In this document: positions 44,881-54,609 of the stretch, in pieces
How positions within the stretch are numbered: position 1 is the stretch's first letter
How the letters are laid out: every line of letters begins with the position of its first letter
NCBI GenBank assembly: GCA_030832825.1
Contig: JAURIJ010000001.1
Location: 62,001-126,000, forward strand
Source: Gammaproteobacteria bacterium
Lineage (GTDB): Bacteria > Pseudomonadota > Gammaproteobacteria > Pseudomonadales > Pseudohongiellaceae
Direction of reading: 5' to 3'
DNA length: 64,000 bases
Position numbers and translations under genes: made by a program
Notes under the pieces: generated by a model
Seen by the model: the letters and a program-made list of their open reading frames with translations, nothing else
Told to the model about the DNA's origin: nothing
Databases searched by the model: none

Positions 44881-46320
44881 ATCAGCGCCCCCGTTTGCAT
44901 TCACTGGTTCCGCCAGGACCTGCGCCTCACCGACAACCCCGGCCTGTGTGCCGCCGCCGCAGCCGGAAGCGTGCTGCCGCTGTACATTCTGGACGATGTG
45001 AACAGTGGGGACTGGGCCATGGGCAGTGCCAGTCGCTGGTGGCTGCATCACTCCCTCTGCGCGCTCAATGCCAGCCTGGGCGGGCGCCTGCTGGTGCTGC
45101 GCGGTGACCCCTTGCACCTTCTGCCCGCGCTGGCGCAGGAAGTCGGCGCCACCGCCGTGCACTGGAACCGCTGCTACGAACCCTGGCGCATCGCGCGCGA
45201 CAAGGCGCTGAAGGAAGCGCTGCAAGAATCCGGCGTCGCCGCGCACAGCCACAACGGGGCCCTGCTGTGGGAACCCTGGCAGGTCCGCAAGAGCGATGGC
45301 ACGCCCTATCAGGTCTTCACGCCCTACTATCGCCGCGGCTGCCTGGGCAGTACACCTCCTCGTCCGCCCTTGCCGGCACCGGCGGCCCTCGCGCTGCACG
45401 CACATCCGGATGCGGGACAGGCCGGCATCGACGCGCTTGCTCTGCTGCCGCAGATCCCCTGGGACCGCACCATGCGGGCCACCTGGCACATCGGCGAGTC
45501 GGCCGCCCTGCAACGCTTGCAGGCGTACCTGGCCGAGGGCCTGGCGGGCTACAAGGAGGGCCGCAATTTCCCGCAACGCCCGAATGTCTCGCGGCTGTCG
45601 CCGCATCTGCATTTCGGCGAGCTATCGCCCCATCAGGTCTGGCATGCCGCGCAGCACGCCGGCATCGAACAGGGCGTGGGAGAGGATCTGGACTGCTTCC
45701 AGTCGGAACTGGGCTGGCGCGAGTTCTCGCATGCCCTGCTCTACGACCACCCCACCCTGAGCGAGACACCGCTGCAGCGCCGCTTCGCCCACTTTCCCTG
45801 GCAGGACGACCCGGCCCTGCTGCGCGCCTGGCAGCGCGGGCAGACAGGCTATCCGCTCGTCGATGCCGGCATGCGCGAGTTGTGGCAGACGGGCTATATG
45901 CACAACCGCGTGCGCATGGTCGTGGGCTCGTTCCTGGTGAAGAACCTGCTGACGCACTGGCGCCATGGCGAGGACTGGTTCTGGGATTGCCTGGTGGATG
46001 CCGACCTGGCGGCCAACAGTGCGAGCTGGCAATGGATCGCCGGCTGCGGGGCCGATGCAGCACCCTATTTCCGCGTGTTCAATCCGGTGACGCAGAGCGA
46101 ACGATTCGACCCGGAGGGGATGTACATCCGCCGCCACGTTCCAGAACTGGCCGCACTGCCGGACAAGTATCTGCACGATCCGGCCAGTGCCCCCAGGCAG
46201 GTGCTGGCGGTGGCCGGCGTGACCCTCGGCATAACCTACCCGCACCCGGTGGTGGACTTGAAGGCCTCGCGGGAACGTGCACTGGCCGCTTTCAAGCAGT
46301 TGCAGGACACGACGCCCTGA
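44881..46320 (+). CDS. phrB: Deoxyribodipyrimidine photolyase/cryptochrome family protein
   Basis: Light-driven repair of UV-induced pyrimidine dimers, binding FAD and an antenna pigment. Motifs: IHWFRQDLRLTDNPGL, VHWNRCYEP, SRLSPHLHFGELSP, FQSELGWREF, MHNRVRMVVGSFLVKNLLTH and the FAD-binding WFWDCLVDADLAANSASWQW. About 479 residues, as in class I CPD photolyases. No ATG is available at the expected start: a perfect AGGAGAG ribosome-binding site (44869-44875) precedes ATC at 44881, exactly where the conserved region begins. A GTG at 44797 would add 28 unconserved residues. A TATACT -10-like hexamer lies at 44841. Confidence 0.9.
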   Translation: MSAPVCIHWFRQDLRLTDNPGLCAAAAAGSVLPLYILDDVNSGDWAMGSASRWWLHHSLCALNASLGGRLLVLRGDPLHLLPALAQEVGATAVHWNRCYEPWRIARDKALKEALQESGVAAHSHNGALLWEPWQVRKSDGTPYQVFTPYYRRGCLGSTPPRPPLPAPAALALHAHPDAGQAGIDALALLPQIPWDRTMRATWHIGESAALQRLQAYLAEGLAGYKEGRNFPQRPNVSRLSPHLHFGELSPHQVWHAAQHAGIEQGVGEDLDCFQSELGWREFSHALLYDHPTLSETPLQRRFAHFPWQDDPALLRAWQRGQTGYPLVDAGMRELWQTGYMHNRVRMVVGSFLVKNLLTHWRHGEDWFWDCLVDADLAANSASWQWIAGCGADAAPYFRVFNPVTQSERFDPEGMYIRRHVPELAALPDKYLHDPASAPRQVLAVAGVTLGITYPHPVVDLKASRERALAAFKQLQDTTP

Positions 46321-46381
46321 AGGCCGGGGAGCAGGGCTTCGAGCGCGCAGAATGCCTCTCTGACCTCGGGCAGATTTCCAA

Positions 46382-47857
46382 TCAGACCTGCAGCCCCTTG
46401 CCCGCCAGTTCCACCGCGCGGAAGATGGCCCGTGCCTTGTTGATCGTCTCTTCCCACTCCAGCCGGGGCACGGAATCCGCCACCACGCCGGCACCCGCCT
46501 GCACGTAGAGCCGCTCGTTCTTGATCACGGCCGTGCGGATGGCGATGGCCATGTCCATGTTGCCGTTCCAGCCCAGATAGCCCATGGCGCCACCGTAGAT
46601 GCCGCGCTTGACCGGCTCCAGCTCGTCGATGATCTCCATGGCACGCACCTTGGGCGCGCCGCTGAGCGTGCCCACCGGCAGCGTGGCCTTGAGCACGTCC
46701 AGCGCGGTCTTGTCGGCGCGCATCACGCTCTCGACGATCGAGGCGATGTGCATCACGTGGGAATAGCGTTCCACAAACATCTTGCGTGGCACGGTCACAC
46801 TGCCGGTCTCGGACACCCGGCCTGAATCATTGCGACTCAGGTCGATCAGCATCAGGTGCTCGGCAATCTCCTTGGCATCGGCCAGCAGCTCCTGCTCCAG
46901 GGCCAGGTCTTCCTCTTCCGTCTTGCCACGCTTGCGCGTGCCGGCCAGCGGTCGCACCGTGATCTTGCCCTCTTCCACTCGCGCCAGGATCTCGGGCGAG
47001 GCGCTGACGATGTGGTGATCGCCCATGTTGAAGAACACCATGTAGGGCGAGGGATTGGTGAAGCGCAGGGCACGGTAGACATTCATCGGATCGCCCGCGA
47101 AGGGCACCGACATGCGCTGGGCGATCACCACCTGCATGACATCGCCGGCGAGGATGTAGTCCTTGATGCGCTCCACCGCCTGCTCGAAATCGGCCTGCGC
47201 GAAGCGGCGCTTGAAATCGGCTTCCTGCACCTGCTGCGGCGCGCTCTGCAGCGGCAGCGGCACACTCTTGCGCAGCCCGGCTTCGAGGGCGTCCAGGCGC
47301 TTCTGCCCGTCCTCCCAGGCCTCGGGCCGGGACGGATCGACGTTGACGATCAGCGAGAGCGTGCCGCGCAGATTGTCGAACACCACCACTTCCTCGGACA
47401 CGAGCAGCAGGATGTCGGGCGTGCCGATCTCGTCCTCGCCGGGCGCGGCGCCCAGGCTCGGTTCGACATAGCGCACCGTGTCATAGGCAAAGTAACCGAC
47501 CAGTCCACCATTGAATCGCTGCGTGCCCTGCAGGGGCGCGACGCGATAGCGGGACTTGAAATCCTCGACGAACACGAAGGGGTCGTCGCACTCCAGGCTC
47601 TCGACCACGGCGCCGTCAGTCTCGACGGTGATCTGCTGGCCGCACACGCGCAGCACGGTGCGGCAGGGCAGCCCGATGATGGAATAGCGGCCCCATTTCT
47701 CGCCGCCCTGCACGGACTCGAAGAAATAAGTGTGCAGCCCGCGGCCCAGCTTCAGGTAGGTGCTCAGCGGGGTCTCGAGATCGGCCAGCACCTGGCGGAC
47801 CAGAGGAATGCGGTTATAGCCCTGCGCGGCGAGCGCGGCGAATTCTTGTGAGGTCAT
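46382..47857 (-). CDS. trpE: Anthranilate synthase component I
   Basis: Converts chorismate to anthranilate with TrpG. The ATG at 47857 ([20 protein letters not shown]) matches proteobacterial TrpE; upstream codons belong to rpe in another frame. Feedback site and catalytic features: SYLKLG-like [90 protein letters not shown] and [17 protein letters not shown]. 491 residues. It follows rpe after 16 bases. The phosphoglycolate phosphatase gene usually found between them in Pseudomonas is absent. Confidence 0.97.
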   Translation of the reverse strand: MTSQEFAALAAQGYNRIPLVRQVLADLETPLSTYLKLGRGLHTYFFESVQGGEKWGRYSIIGLPCRTVLRVCGQQITVETDGAVVESLECDDPFVFVEDFKSRYRVAPLQGTQRFNGGLVGYFAYDTVRYVEPSLGAAPGEDEIGTPDILLLVSEEVVVFDNLRGTLSLIVNVDPSRPEAWEDGQKRLDALEAGLRKSVPLPLQSAPQQVQEADFKRRFAQADFEQAVERIKDYILAGDVMQVVIAQRMSVPFAGDPMNVYRALRFTNPSPYMVFFNMGDHHIVSASPEILARVEEGKITVRPLAGTRKRGKTEEEDLALEQELLADAKEIAEHLMLIDLSRNDSGRVSETGSVTVPRKMFVERYSHVMHIASIVESVMRADKTALDVLKATLPVGTLSGAPKVRAMEIIDELEPVKRGIYGGAMGYLGWNGNMDMAIAIRTAVIKNERLYVQAGAGVVADSVPRLEWEETINKARAIFRAVELAGKGLQV

Positions 47858-47873
47858 GGCGGCGTGCACGGCG

Positions 47874-48554
47874 TCAGTGGTTGATGGGAGTGTGGCCGAG
47901 TTCGGCGCGCATGGCGGCGATCGTGGCGGCATAGTTGTCGGTGCTGAAGATGGCCGAGCCGGCGACGAACATGTCGGCGCCCGCACCGGCGATCTCGGCG
48001 ATGTTCTGCACGGTCACGCCGCCATCCACTTCGAGTCGGATCGGGTAGTGACTGTCATCGATCAGCTTGCGCACCTGAGCCAGCTTGCGCAGCGTGGAAG
48101 GAATGAATTTCTGCCCGCCGAAGCCCGGGTTCACCGACATCAGCAGGATCACGTCGAGCTTGTCCATGAGGTACTGCAGACAGTCCAGCGAGCTGGCCGG
48201 GTTGAACACCAGGCCGGCCTGGCAGCCCAGATCGCGGATCAGCTGCAGCGAGCGATCGACGTGAGGGGTGGCTTCCGGGTGAAACGTGATGATGCTGGCG
48301 CCGGCCTTGGCGAAGTCCTGGATCATCTGGTCCACGGGGCTGACCATGAGGTGTACGTCAATGGGCGCCTTGACGCCGTAATTGCGCAGGGCCTTGCAGA
48401 CCATGGGGCCGATGGTGAGATTGGGCACGTAGTGATTGTCCATGACATCGAAGTGTATGACGTCGGCACCGGCGGCGAGCACGGCGTCCACTTCCTCCCC
48501 GAGACGCGCGAAATCGGCGGACAGGATCGAGGGGGCGATCAGGTATTTCATCAT
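47874..48554 (-). CDS. rpe: Ribulose-phosphate 3-epimerase
   Basis: Pentose phosphate pathway enzyme interconverting ribulose-5-P and xylulose-5-P. The 226-residue TIM barrel starts [20 protein letters not shown], has [48 protein letters not shown] and [11 protein letters not shown] with the metal and catalytic Asp residues in place. trpE follows on the same strand. The 152 bases upstream to murU are mostly occupied by a composite palindromic repeat. Confidence 0.97.
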   Translation of the reverse strand: MMKYLIAPSILSADFARLGEEVDAVLAAGADVIHFDVMDNHYVPNLTIGPMVCKALRNYGVKAPIDVHLMVSPVDQMIQDFAKAGASIITFHPEATPHVDRSLQLIRDLGCQAGLVFNPASSLDCLQYLMDKLDVILLMSVNPGFGGQKFIPSTLRKLAQVRKLIDDSHYPIRLEVDGGVTVQNIAEIAGAGADMFVAGSAIFSTDNYAATIAAMRAELGHTPINH

Positions 48555-48632
48555 GGGGCAGACCTGTGGGTTGGCGAGTTGGGCGGCATTTTACAGGGAA
48601 AGTGGCGCTCTGCAGTAAATGTTTGGGTGCGG

Positions 48633-48745
48633 GAAGTGGTGTCAGGCGGCAGCACTGCGGACCGTTGGCCGCCAGGACGGCGGCCACCGAGCCTCCACGG
48701 ATGGATTCACGGCGTGTCCGCAGGGCTGCTGCCTGGCACCACTTC
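48633..48745. repeat. REP/BIME-like composite palindromic element
   Basis: Outer arms of 29 bases (48633-48661 and 48717-48745) are inverted copies with three mismatches, beginning GAAGTGGTG. Inside, GGCCGCC-aggac-GGCGGCC (48667-48685) forms a second perfect stem. Such nested palindromes in the gap between genes resemble bacterial interspersed mosaic elements. The right half overlaps the 3' end of murU, so the last dozen or so codons of murU (DEVVPGSSPADTP) are encoded by the repeat. Confidence 0.75.
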
Positions 48746-49441
48746 GTCGACCGAAGCAATGTCTTCCTTCAAAATTTCGTCCAGCTCCTGCAGCCTCTGC
48801 GGCGTGCCGATATCGAACCAGCGGCCCGCGTACAGCGCGCCGGCCACCTGCCCTGCCGCGATGGCGGCATCCAGCACCGGGCGCAGCGGCAGCGGCTGCG
48901 CCGACAAGCCCGCGAACAGCGCCGGGTGCATCACGCTGATGCCGCTGTAGGTGCAGCCTGGCGCGGCCTCCTGCGTGGCACGCAGCTGCAAGCGACCGGC
49001 GGCATCGAGCACGAAATCTCCCGTCGGATGGTGGGGTGGATTGGGCACCATCACCAACCGCGCCAAGGTGTCGCGGCCATCCACCGGCTGCAGCCGGGCG
49101 AAATCGTAATCCGTCCAGATGTCGCCGCTCACCACCGCGAAGGCGTCCTCGCCCAGCAGCGGCAGGGCATTGACGATGCCGCCGGCCGTCTCCAGCCGGA
49201 CCGCCTCGCGGGACCAGGCGATCTGCACGCCGTAGCGACTGCCATCGCCCAGCGCCTCTTCCAGGCGCTCGCCCAGATGAAAATGATTGATGACAACCTC
49301 GCGGATGCCCGCCTGCGCCAGATTGCGCAGATGGTATTCGATGAGCGCACTGCCCCCGGCCTGCAGCAGGGGCTTGGGCAGATGATCGGTGAGCGGCCGC
49401 ATGCGCGTGCCCAGCCCCGCCGCCAGAATGATCGCCCTCAT
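48707..49441 (-). CDS. murU: N-acetylmuramate alpha-1-phosphate uridylyltransferase
   Basis: Makes UDP-MurNAc in the peptidoglycan recycling route that bypasses MurA (fosfomycin target). The 244-residue nucleotidyltransferase starts MRAIILAAGLGTRMRPLTDH, followed by LPKPLLQAGG, LETAGGIVNALPLLG, VVSGDIWTDYDF and WFDIGTPQRLQELDE. It is about 20 residues longer than typical because the C-terminus runs into a palindromic repeat. The start overlaps the amgK stop (ATGA), the conserved amgK-murU pair next to lptD. Confidence 0.94.
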   Translation of the reverse strand: MRAIILAAGLGTRMRPLTDHLPKPLLQAGGSALIEYHLRNLAQAGIREVVINHFHLGERLEEALGDGSRYGVQIAWSREAVRLETAGGIVNALPLLGEDAFAVVSGDIWTDYDFARLQPVDGRDTLARLVMVPNPPHHPTGDFVLDAAGRLQLRATQEAAPGCTYSGISVMHPALFAGLSAQPLPLRPVLDAAIAAGQVAGALYAGRWFDIGTPQRLQELDEILKEDIASVDEVVPGSSPADTP

Positions 49442-50544
49442 GCCACGCCTTCCGGCAGCGCGAACGCCTGCAGCAAGGGGTTTGCCAGGGGCAGCACGCG
49501 ATTCTGGAACCAGTGATTGAAATTGGCCATCTCCGGATGCCGCGCCGCGACACGCAACACATAGTCGATCACCAGTGGCACATCGGCCATGTAGCGCGGC
49601 TTGCCGTCGCGCAGGTTCAGGCGGCAGAAGATGCCGATGACCTTGATGTGACGCTGCAGGCCCATCAGGTCGAAGTCGCGCAGGAAGGCGGCCTCGGCGC
49701 CGGCATCGACCGCCGGCAGGATGCCGCGCGCCACGGCGAGACGGCGGAACTGCAGCGCCCAGGCCTGCACCTGTGCGTCGGGCCAGACGATGTAGCAGTC
49801 ACGCAGCAGCGACACCAGATCATAGGTGCAGGGGCCGAACACCGCGTCCTGAAAGTCGATCACGCCCGGGCCGCGGGCCGGGTCTGCGTCCAGAATCATC
49901 AGATTGCGCGAGTGATAATCGCGATGCACGCACCCCTGGGGCTGGGCCAGGGCGGCATCCTCGAGGAAGGTCCAGGTGCGTTCGAGCAGGGCGCGCTCCC
50001 CGGCATCGAGCGTGAGGCCCAGGAAGCGTTCACAGAACCAGTGATCGAACAGCGTCAGCTCGGTGCGCAGCAGCTGCCGGCTGTAAGGGGGCAGGTCGCT
50101 GCCATTGCCGCGTGCCTGCAATTCGATGAGCGCCTGCATCGCCGCGCCATAGAGGGCATCGACGCCGCTCGCGCTCTGCAGCGCGGGCAGATAGAGCGCG
50201 TCACCGAAATCCTCCAGCAGCATGAAACCCTGCTCGAAATCGGCGCGCAGCACGCGCGGAGTCTGCATGCCCGCGGCACGGAACAACTGCGCGACCCGCA
50301 CGAAGCGCCGGCAGTCCTCGTGGGCCGGCGGCGCATCCACCAGGATGAAACGCGTGGCCTGCATCAACTCCTGCCAGTGCGGCTCCACACTGCCCGGCGC
50401 TGCGGGCAGCACGATGCGGAAATAGCGCCGGAAACTCGCGTCTCCGGACACGGTGTGCACACTGCCCTCAGGCAGCCCATTTCCAGCCATTTCCTGCAGA
50501 CACTGGCGTGCCCAGGCGGCCAGTGCGTCCCTTCGTTGATCCAT
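49438..50544 (-). CDS. amgK: N-acetylmuramate/N-acetylglucosamine anomeric kinase
   Basis: Aminoglycoside-phosphotransferase-fold kinase that phosphorylates MurNAc at C1 for MurU. The 368-residue product has the nucleotide loop SGDASFRRYFRI, LLEDFGDALYLPAL, the catalytic CVHRDYHSRNLMIL with Asp as base and VIDFQDAVFGPCTYDLVSLL for magnesium. Gene order amgK-murU, divergent from lptD, equals that of Pseudomonas. The 92-base gap to lptD must hold both promoters; no clear hexamers are seen. Confidence 0.93.
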   Translation of the reverse strand: MDQRRDALAAWARQCLQEMAGNGLPEGSVHTVSGDASFRRYFRIVLPAAPGSVEPHWQELMQATRFILVDAPPAHEDCRRFVRVAQLFRAAGMQTPRVLRADFEQGFMLLEDFGDALYLPALQSASGVDALYGAAMQALIELQARGNGSDLPPYSRQLLRTELTLFDHWFCERFLGLTLDAGERALLERTWTFLEDAALAQPQGCVHRDYHSRNLMILDADPARGPGVIDFQDAVFGPCTYDLVSLLRDCYIVWPDAQVQAWALQFRRLAVARGILPAVDAGAEAAFLRDFDLMGLQRHIKVIGIFCRLNLRDGKPRYMADVPLVIDYVLRVAARHPEMANFNHWFQNRVLPLANPLLQAFALPEGVA

Positions 50545-50636
50545 TGCCCGCGCGCTCCGCAGTGTTTCTATCCGCAGGCCGATGAATTACCATGCCGACC
50601 TGATTTCAAAGCCATTCTATTGGATTGCCTGCGACA

Positions 50637-53306
50637 ATGCAGTTTCGAAAAAGCCCTTTGTGCTCCCGCATTTCCCTGCTTCTTGCCACCGGCACCCTGC
50701 TCGCGGCCCACGCGCCTGTCAGCCTTGCCCAGAGTGTGGCCGACGGGGGACAGTGGACGTGTCAGGCTGACGCCGCAGGCAACTGGCAGTGCACCGAGAA
50801 CCCGGCCGCAAGCCGCAGCTCGGGGAATGCCGGCGTGGTGGTCACGCGCGGGGAGCGCCCGGTGGCCGGCCAGCGCAGCGGCGCATCGACCACGCAAGGC
50901 GCCAGCGTCGCCGCTGGCAGCCGGGCAGCCAGCGACTGGGTGCCCGTGGAGCAGATGACGGCAGCCCAGCGCGCCAGCCTGCCCGCCAACTGCTGTGGCG
51001 CCTTCATCGAGCCGGCCCGCACCGGCCTGGATGGCCAGCCGCTGGACGCGAGCGCCGACCCGACCACCGCTCCCACGCTGTTCACGGCCCCGGGTGCCAT
51101 CGACCAGGACACCGACCAGCGCGTCAACATCGACGGCGCGGTCAGCATTCAGCAGGGCAATCGCACCATCCGCAATTCCGCGGCCACGCAGATCGACCAG
51201 CAGGCCGACACCATCACGCTGACGGGTGACGTCGAGTTCCGCGAACCCGGCGTGCTGCTCACCGGCAGCGGCGCCTTCATCGACCAGAGCAACAGCCAGA
51301 ACCGCATCGACGGCGCGTCCTATGTGCTGCACGACTACGGCGTGCACGGCGCTGCCAGCGTGATCGTCTACGACAGCGCCGGCGAGGTGCTGGCCATCGA
51401 GAACGGCGAGTTCAGCCGCTGTGAGCCGGGCAACGAATTCTGGACATTGAGCTCCGAGCGCATGCGTCTGGACACCGCCGCCGGCATCGGCACGGCCGAA
51501 GGCGTGACCCTGCGCATCAAGGATGTGCCGGTGTTCCACTACCCGTTCACGGTGCCCTTCCCGCTGGGCGATCAGCGCGTGTCCGGCTTCCTGGCGCCCA
51601 GCATCGGCTCGACCAGCGCTGGCGGGGCCGACATCGCCCTGCCCTATTACCTGAACCTGGCCCCGCATTACGACGCCACGCTCACGCCACGCCTGATCGC
51701 CGACCGCGGCCTCATGGCCAGCGGCGAGTTCCGCTACCTGGCCGACTGGTCCATGAACACCCTGAGCGCCGCACTGCTGGCGGGCGACAAGCGCTTCGAT
51801 GCCGCCACCGCGGGCGTGCCGGGCTCGAACTCGCCGGCACGGGAAGACCGCTGGTTCGTCGGCCTGCAACACAACGGCCAGCTGGGCGAACGCGTATCCA
51901 CGGCCATCAATTACGAAGCCGTGAGCGACGATCGCTATTTCCGCGACCTGGGGTCCAGCGGTCTCACCGTGTCGAGCCGCACCCACCTGCAGCGCAACGG
52001 CGCGCTCAATTACCGTGCGGACCACTGGTATGCCGGCACCCGCGTGCAGCGCATCGACATCATCGACCCGTACATCTCGGCCAGTGACCTCAACATCCCC
52101 TTCGACCGCCTGCCGGAACTCACCCTCGGCGCGGCGCACAACCTGGGCGGCCTGCAGCTGAAGGTCGACGCCAGCCATGTGCGCTTCGACCGCAGCCTGA
52201 GCCAGAGCGGCCTCACCCAGGCGCAGATCGACGCCGGGGCGCTGGTCACCGGCAGCCGCCTGCATGTGGAGCCCGAGATCAGCTGGCCGCTGCGCCGCGA
52301 GGCCGGCTTCTTCGTGCCGACGGCGCGCTATCGCCACACGCAGTGGGATCTGGACCAGCAGGCCGTGGGCACGCTGGCGCAACCCGAGCGCGGGCTCGGC
52401 CTGTTCAGCCTGGACACCGGGCTGATCTTCGAGCGCCCGCTGGCCGGCGGCAATGGCGCCATCCAGACCCTGGAACCGCGCCTGTTCTATCTGTACAGCG
52501 AGCAGGAGGATCAATCCCTGCTGCCCACCTTCGACAGCGCCCAGGTCAACTTCAACTACGGCCAGCTGTTCCGCCACGACCGCTTCAGCGGCCTGGACCG
52601 CATCGGTGATGCCGACCAGCTGAGCGTGGCCGTGACCTCGCGTTTCATCAGCGCCAGCGGCGAGGAACGCGCCCGCCTGAGCCTGGGCCAGATCCTGCAT
52701 TTCGAGGACCGCCTCGTGGCGCTGGACAGCCCGCTGCAGACCTGGGTCACGCTGCAGCCGCGCAACACCGACCGCTCGGCCCTGGTGGCGGAGGGCGCGG
52801 CCCTGCTGAGCGAGCAGTGGCGCATCACCAGCGACGCGCAGTGGAACGAGCAGCAGCAGGACATCGACGAGGGTTCTCTTTCGCTGCGCTACATGGGCGA
52901 CGAGAGCCACATCCTCAACATCGGCTACCGTTTCCGCCGGCTCGTGGACCTCTACGGTCCGGTGCCCGCCGGGCTCGACCCTCGCATCAAGCAGAGCGAT
53001 GTCTCGGGCGTCTGGCCGCTGAACAATCATTGGCGTTTGCTGGGTCGATGGCACTATGATCACAGCAACAGCCGCAATCTGGACACCTTCGCCGGTGTCG
53101 AATACAGCAACTGCTGCGCCACCATCCGCCTGGTAGCCCGCGAGTGGATCGACGACGACGAGTTCTTCCTTCTGCGCGATGACACCGACACGGGCGTGTT
53201 CTTCCAGGTCACCCTCAACGGGCTTGGCAATGTCAGCGGCGGCGGCATCAGCCGAATGCTCAGTGACGGCATCCTGGGCTTCAAGGAGTACGGAACCAAT
53301 GAATAA
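50637..53306 (+). CDS. lptD: LPS-assembly protein LptD
   Basis: Outer-membrane barrel that inserts LPS at the cell surface with LptE. From ATG 50637 the product is 889 residues. It has a signal peptide (SLLLATGTLLAAHAPVSLAQ), an N-terminal extension of about 130 residues with Cys residues, the LptA/OstA-like periplasmic domain (ADTITLTGDVEFREPGVLLT), VPVFHYPFTVPFPLGDQRVS and a long barrel. The C-terminal YSNCCATIRLVAREW holds the vicinal cysteines that form the required disulfides with the N-terminal pair. Overlaps surA by eight bases; SurA itself helps LptD folding. Confidence 0.96.
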   Translation: MQFRKSPLCSRISLLLATGTLLAAHAPVSLAQSVADGGQWTCQADAAGNWQCTENPAASRSSGNAGVVVTRGERPVAGQRSGASTTQGASVAAGSRAASDWVPVEQMTAAQRASLPANCCGAFIEPARTGLDGQPLDASADPTTAPTLFTAPGAIDQDTDQRVNIDGAVSIQQGNRTIRNSAATQIDQQADTITLTGDVEFREPGVLLTGSGAFIDQSNSQNRIDGASYVLHDYGVHGAASVIVYDSAGEVLAIENGEFSRCEPGNEFWTLSSERMRLDTAAGIGTAEGVTLRIKDVPVFHYPFTVPFPLGDQRVSGFLAPSIGSTSAGGADIALPYYLNLAPHYDATLTPRLIADRGLMASGEFRYLADWSMNTLSAALLAGDKRFDAATAGVPGSNSPAREDRWFVGLQHNGQLGERVSTAINYEAVSDDRYFRDLGSSGLTVSSRTHLQRNGALNYRADHWYAGTRVQRIDIIDPYISASDLNIPFDRLPELTLGAAHNLGGLQLKVDASHVRFDRSLSQSGLTQAQIDAGALVTGSRLHVEPEISWPLRREAGFFVPTARYRHTQWDLDQQAVGTLAQPERGLGLFSLDTGLIFERPLAGGNGAIQTLEPRLFYLYSEQEDQSLLPTFDSAQVNFNYGQLFRHDRFSGLDRIGDADQLSVAVTSRFISASGEERARLSLGQILHFEDRLVALDSPLQTWVTLQPRNTDRSALVAEGAALLSEQWRITSDAQWNEQQQDIDEGSLSLRYMGDESHILNIGYRFRRLVDLYGPVPAGLDPRIKQSDVSGVWPLNNHWRLLGRWHYDHSNSRNLDTFAGVEYSNCCATIRLVAREWIDDDEFFLLRDDTDTGVFFQVTLNGLGNVSGGGISRMLSDGILGFKEYGTNE

Positions 53307-54609
53307 GACTTCCTGCCTGCGCGTGCTTGCGCTGGTGCTGCTGATGGTGACGACGGGCTCGGCCCTGGCCCAGCGTCAGGTGCTGGACAAGGTCGTGGCC
53401 ATCGTCGACGAAGGCGTGGTGCTGCAGAGCGAACTCACCCTGCGCATGGACGAAGCCCGGCAGCAGATGCAGGCCAGCGGCCAGCCCGTGCCCCCGCCCG
53501 ATGTCCTGCGCGAGCAGGCGCTGGAATCCCTGATCGTGGAAAACCTGCAGATGCAGCTGATAGAGCGCATGGGCATCCGCTATGACGACGACACCGTGAA
53601 CGGCGTCATGCAGACGCTGGCGCAGCAGAACAACCTGAGCTTCGACGAGTATGTCGCCACGCTCGAGGCCGCCGGCCGTTACACGTTCACGCGCGAACAG
53701 ATCCGCAAGGAACTCTCCATGCGCGACCTGCAGCGCGGCATGGTCAATCGCCGCATCAACATCACCGATCAGGAGATCGACAATTTCCTCAACTCCGAGA
53801 TGGGCCGCGTCACCATGGCGCCGGACTATCTGGTGGACCAGACCCTGATCCCCGTGGGCGAGGACGATTCCCCCGAGCTGATCGCCGCCAAGGAGGCCTT
53901 CGCGCAGCAGATGTTCGACGCCATCCAGGCCGGCACCGACTTCGTGCAGGCCCGCACCATTGCCCAGCGCGGCGCGGCCACCACCCCCCCCTCGGCCTAT
54001 CCGGCCACCGGCGGCGAACTGGGCTGGCGCAAGGCCGAGGCCCTGCCCACGCTGTTCGTCGACATCGTGCCGGGCATGAAGGCCAATGAAGTGCGCGGCC
54101 CCATCCGCAGCCCGAGCGGCTACCACCTGGTGAAGCTGGTGGCCGTGCAGGGCGACATCCAGAGCATGGTGAACCAGACCCGCGCCCGCCACATCCTGAT
54201 CACGCCCAACGAGATCCGCACCGAGGAGCAGGCCGAAGCCCTGATCCGCACCCTGCATGCCCGCATCAAGGCCGGCGAGGATTTCGGCGACATTGCGCGG
54301 CAGAATTCCGACGACTCGGCCTCGGTCGTGGCGGGCGGCGACATGGGCTGGGCCGCCGAGGGCGGAATGCCGCCGGACTTCGAGGCGCAGATCAAGGATT
54401 TTCCGATCGGCCAGCTGAGCGAGCCCTTCCGCACCAGCTTCGGCTGGCATGTGGCCGAAGTCATGGAGCGCCGCGTGCAGGACATGAGCCGCGAGTTCAG
54501 CCGCCAGCAGGCCGAGAACGCGCTGCGTGAGCGCAAGTTCGAGGTCGAGCTGCAGAACTGGCTGGTGGAAATCCGCGAAAAGGCCTACGTCAAGATCAGC
54601 CCTCCATGA
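53299..54609 (+). CDS. surA: Periplasmic chaperone and peptidyl-prolyl isomerase SurA
   Basis: Main chaperone delivering outer-membrane proteins to BAM. The 436-residue product has a signal peptide ([16 protein letters not shown]), the N-terminal chaperone domain ([20 protein letters not shown]) and two parvulin domains: the first, degenerate, around [20 protein letters not shown], the second canonical with [19 protein letters not shown] and [22 protein letters not shown]-terminal helix completes it. The start overlaps lptD by eight bases, and pdxA overlaps its stop (ATGA). Confidence 0.96.
   Translation: MNKTSCLRVLALVLLMVTTGSALAQRQVLDKVVAIVDEGVVLQSELTLRMDEARQQMQASGQPVPPPDVLREQALESLIVENLQMQLIERMGIRYDDDTVNGVMQTLAQQNNLSFDEYVATLEAAGRYTFTREQIRKELSMRDLQRGMVNRRINITDQEIDNFLNSEMGRVTMAPDYLVDQTLIPVGEDDSPELIAAKEAFAQQMFDAIQAGTDFVQARTIAQRGAATTPPSAYPATGGELGWRKAEALPTLFVDIVPGMKANEVRGPIRSPSGYHLVKLVAVQGDIQSMVNQTRARHILITPNEIRTEEQAEALIRTLHARIKAGEDFGDIARQNSDDSASVVAGGDMGWAAEGGMPPDFEAQIKDFPIGQLSEPFRTSFGWHVAEVMERRVQDMSREFSRQQAENALRERKFEVELQNWLVEIREKAYVKISPP

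Noticed and set aside
50568-53063. 831-codon minus-strand frame opposite lptD
   Set aside because: Shadow of lptD, with the same low-complexity composition as other antisense frames.
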